A stretch of DNA of 18,730 nt from Xenoacremonium recifei (Eukaryota > Ascomycota > Sordariomycetes > Hypocreales > Nectriaceae), in assembly GCA_012184525.1 (NCBI GenBank), contig WOFQ01000165.1:1-18730 (forward strand). The letters run 5' to 3'. The position numbers and the translations under genes were made by a program. Position 1 is the first letter of the stretch; every line of letters starts with the position of its first letter. The notes beneath the pieces were generated by a model, which saw only the letters and a list, made by a program, of their open reading frames with translations, did not search any database and had not been told where the DNA came from. This document shows positions 18,641 through 18,730 of the stretch, in pieces.

Positions 18641-18730
18641 TGTATTATTATGTATAAGACAACTTCCCTCCTGCATCAACATCCCTTGGCATCCACTGTT
18701 AAGGGACTCGCCCTAATTACACCTAAATCA

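Noticed and set aside
1..18730. CRISPR arrays, tRNA or rRNA genes, complete transposons
   Set aside because: I found no spaced direct-repeat array, tRNA-like cloverleaf, rRNA segment or transposase/terminal-repeat pair.

Overview
This is filamentous ascomycete DNA, most like Aspergillus/Penicillium. The genes have many short introns of about 50-88 bp with GT/AG borders and CTAAC-like branch points. The families are a UstYa-like (DUF3328) oxidase, a Zn(II)2Cys6 regulator, a fungal sugar porter and fungal secreted hydrolases. It looks like an accessory or subtelomeric region: genes are sparse on both sides of one compact cluster and several reading frames are broken.

Layout: (1) 46-76, an almost pure poly-G tract. 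(2) 467-1386 (+), an intact three-exon UstYa-like oxidase gene, the type found in fungal peptide natural-product clusters. (3) 1387-3886, about 2.5 kb with no convincing gene. (4) 3887-6494 (+), a 13-exon secreted phosphoesterase/phospholipase C-family gene. Its splice structure can still be traced, but it has three frameshifts and one nonsense codon. (5) 6495-8496, about 2 kb with no supportable gene. (6) 8497-16459, a compact four-gene carbohydrate cluster in two divergent pairs: MFS sugar transporter (-) / Zn2Cys6 regulator (+), then GH3 glycosidase (-) / GH93-like Asp-box arabinanase (+). (7) 16552-18640, a relic of a virus- or plasmid-like element. It has a D5/SF3-type helicase frame on the minus strand and a divergent unknown reading frame interrupted by one TGA.

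The cluster reads as a scavenging module. A secreted GH93-type enzyme would release a small arabino-oligosaccharide, the MFS protein would import it, the signal-less GH3 enzyme would hydrolyse it inside the cell, and the Zn2Cys6 protein would control the genes. The best support is a motif shared by the two divergent promoters: GCCCGACNNTCCGC, which on the other strand is a CGG-N5-CGG direct repeat. It occurs at 10475-10488, 10607-10620 and 14957-14970, with weaker copies nearby. CreA-type SYGGGG sites sit in the same promoters.

Two of the four cluster genes carry a single lesion: a one-base deletion in the regulator near 11839, and a TGA in the GH93-like gene at 15947-15949. All four apparent frameshifts in the window look like single-base deletions, so real decay and sequence or assembly error both remain possible.
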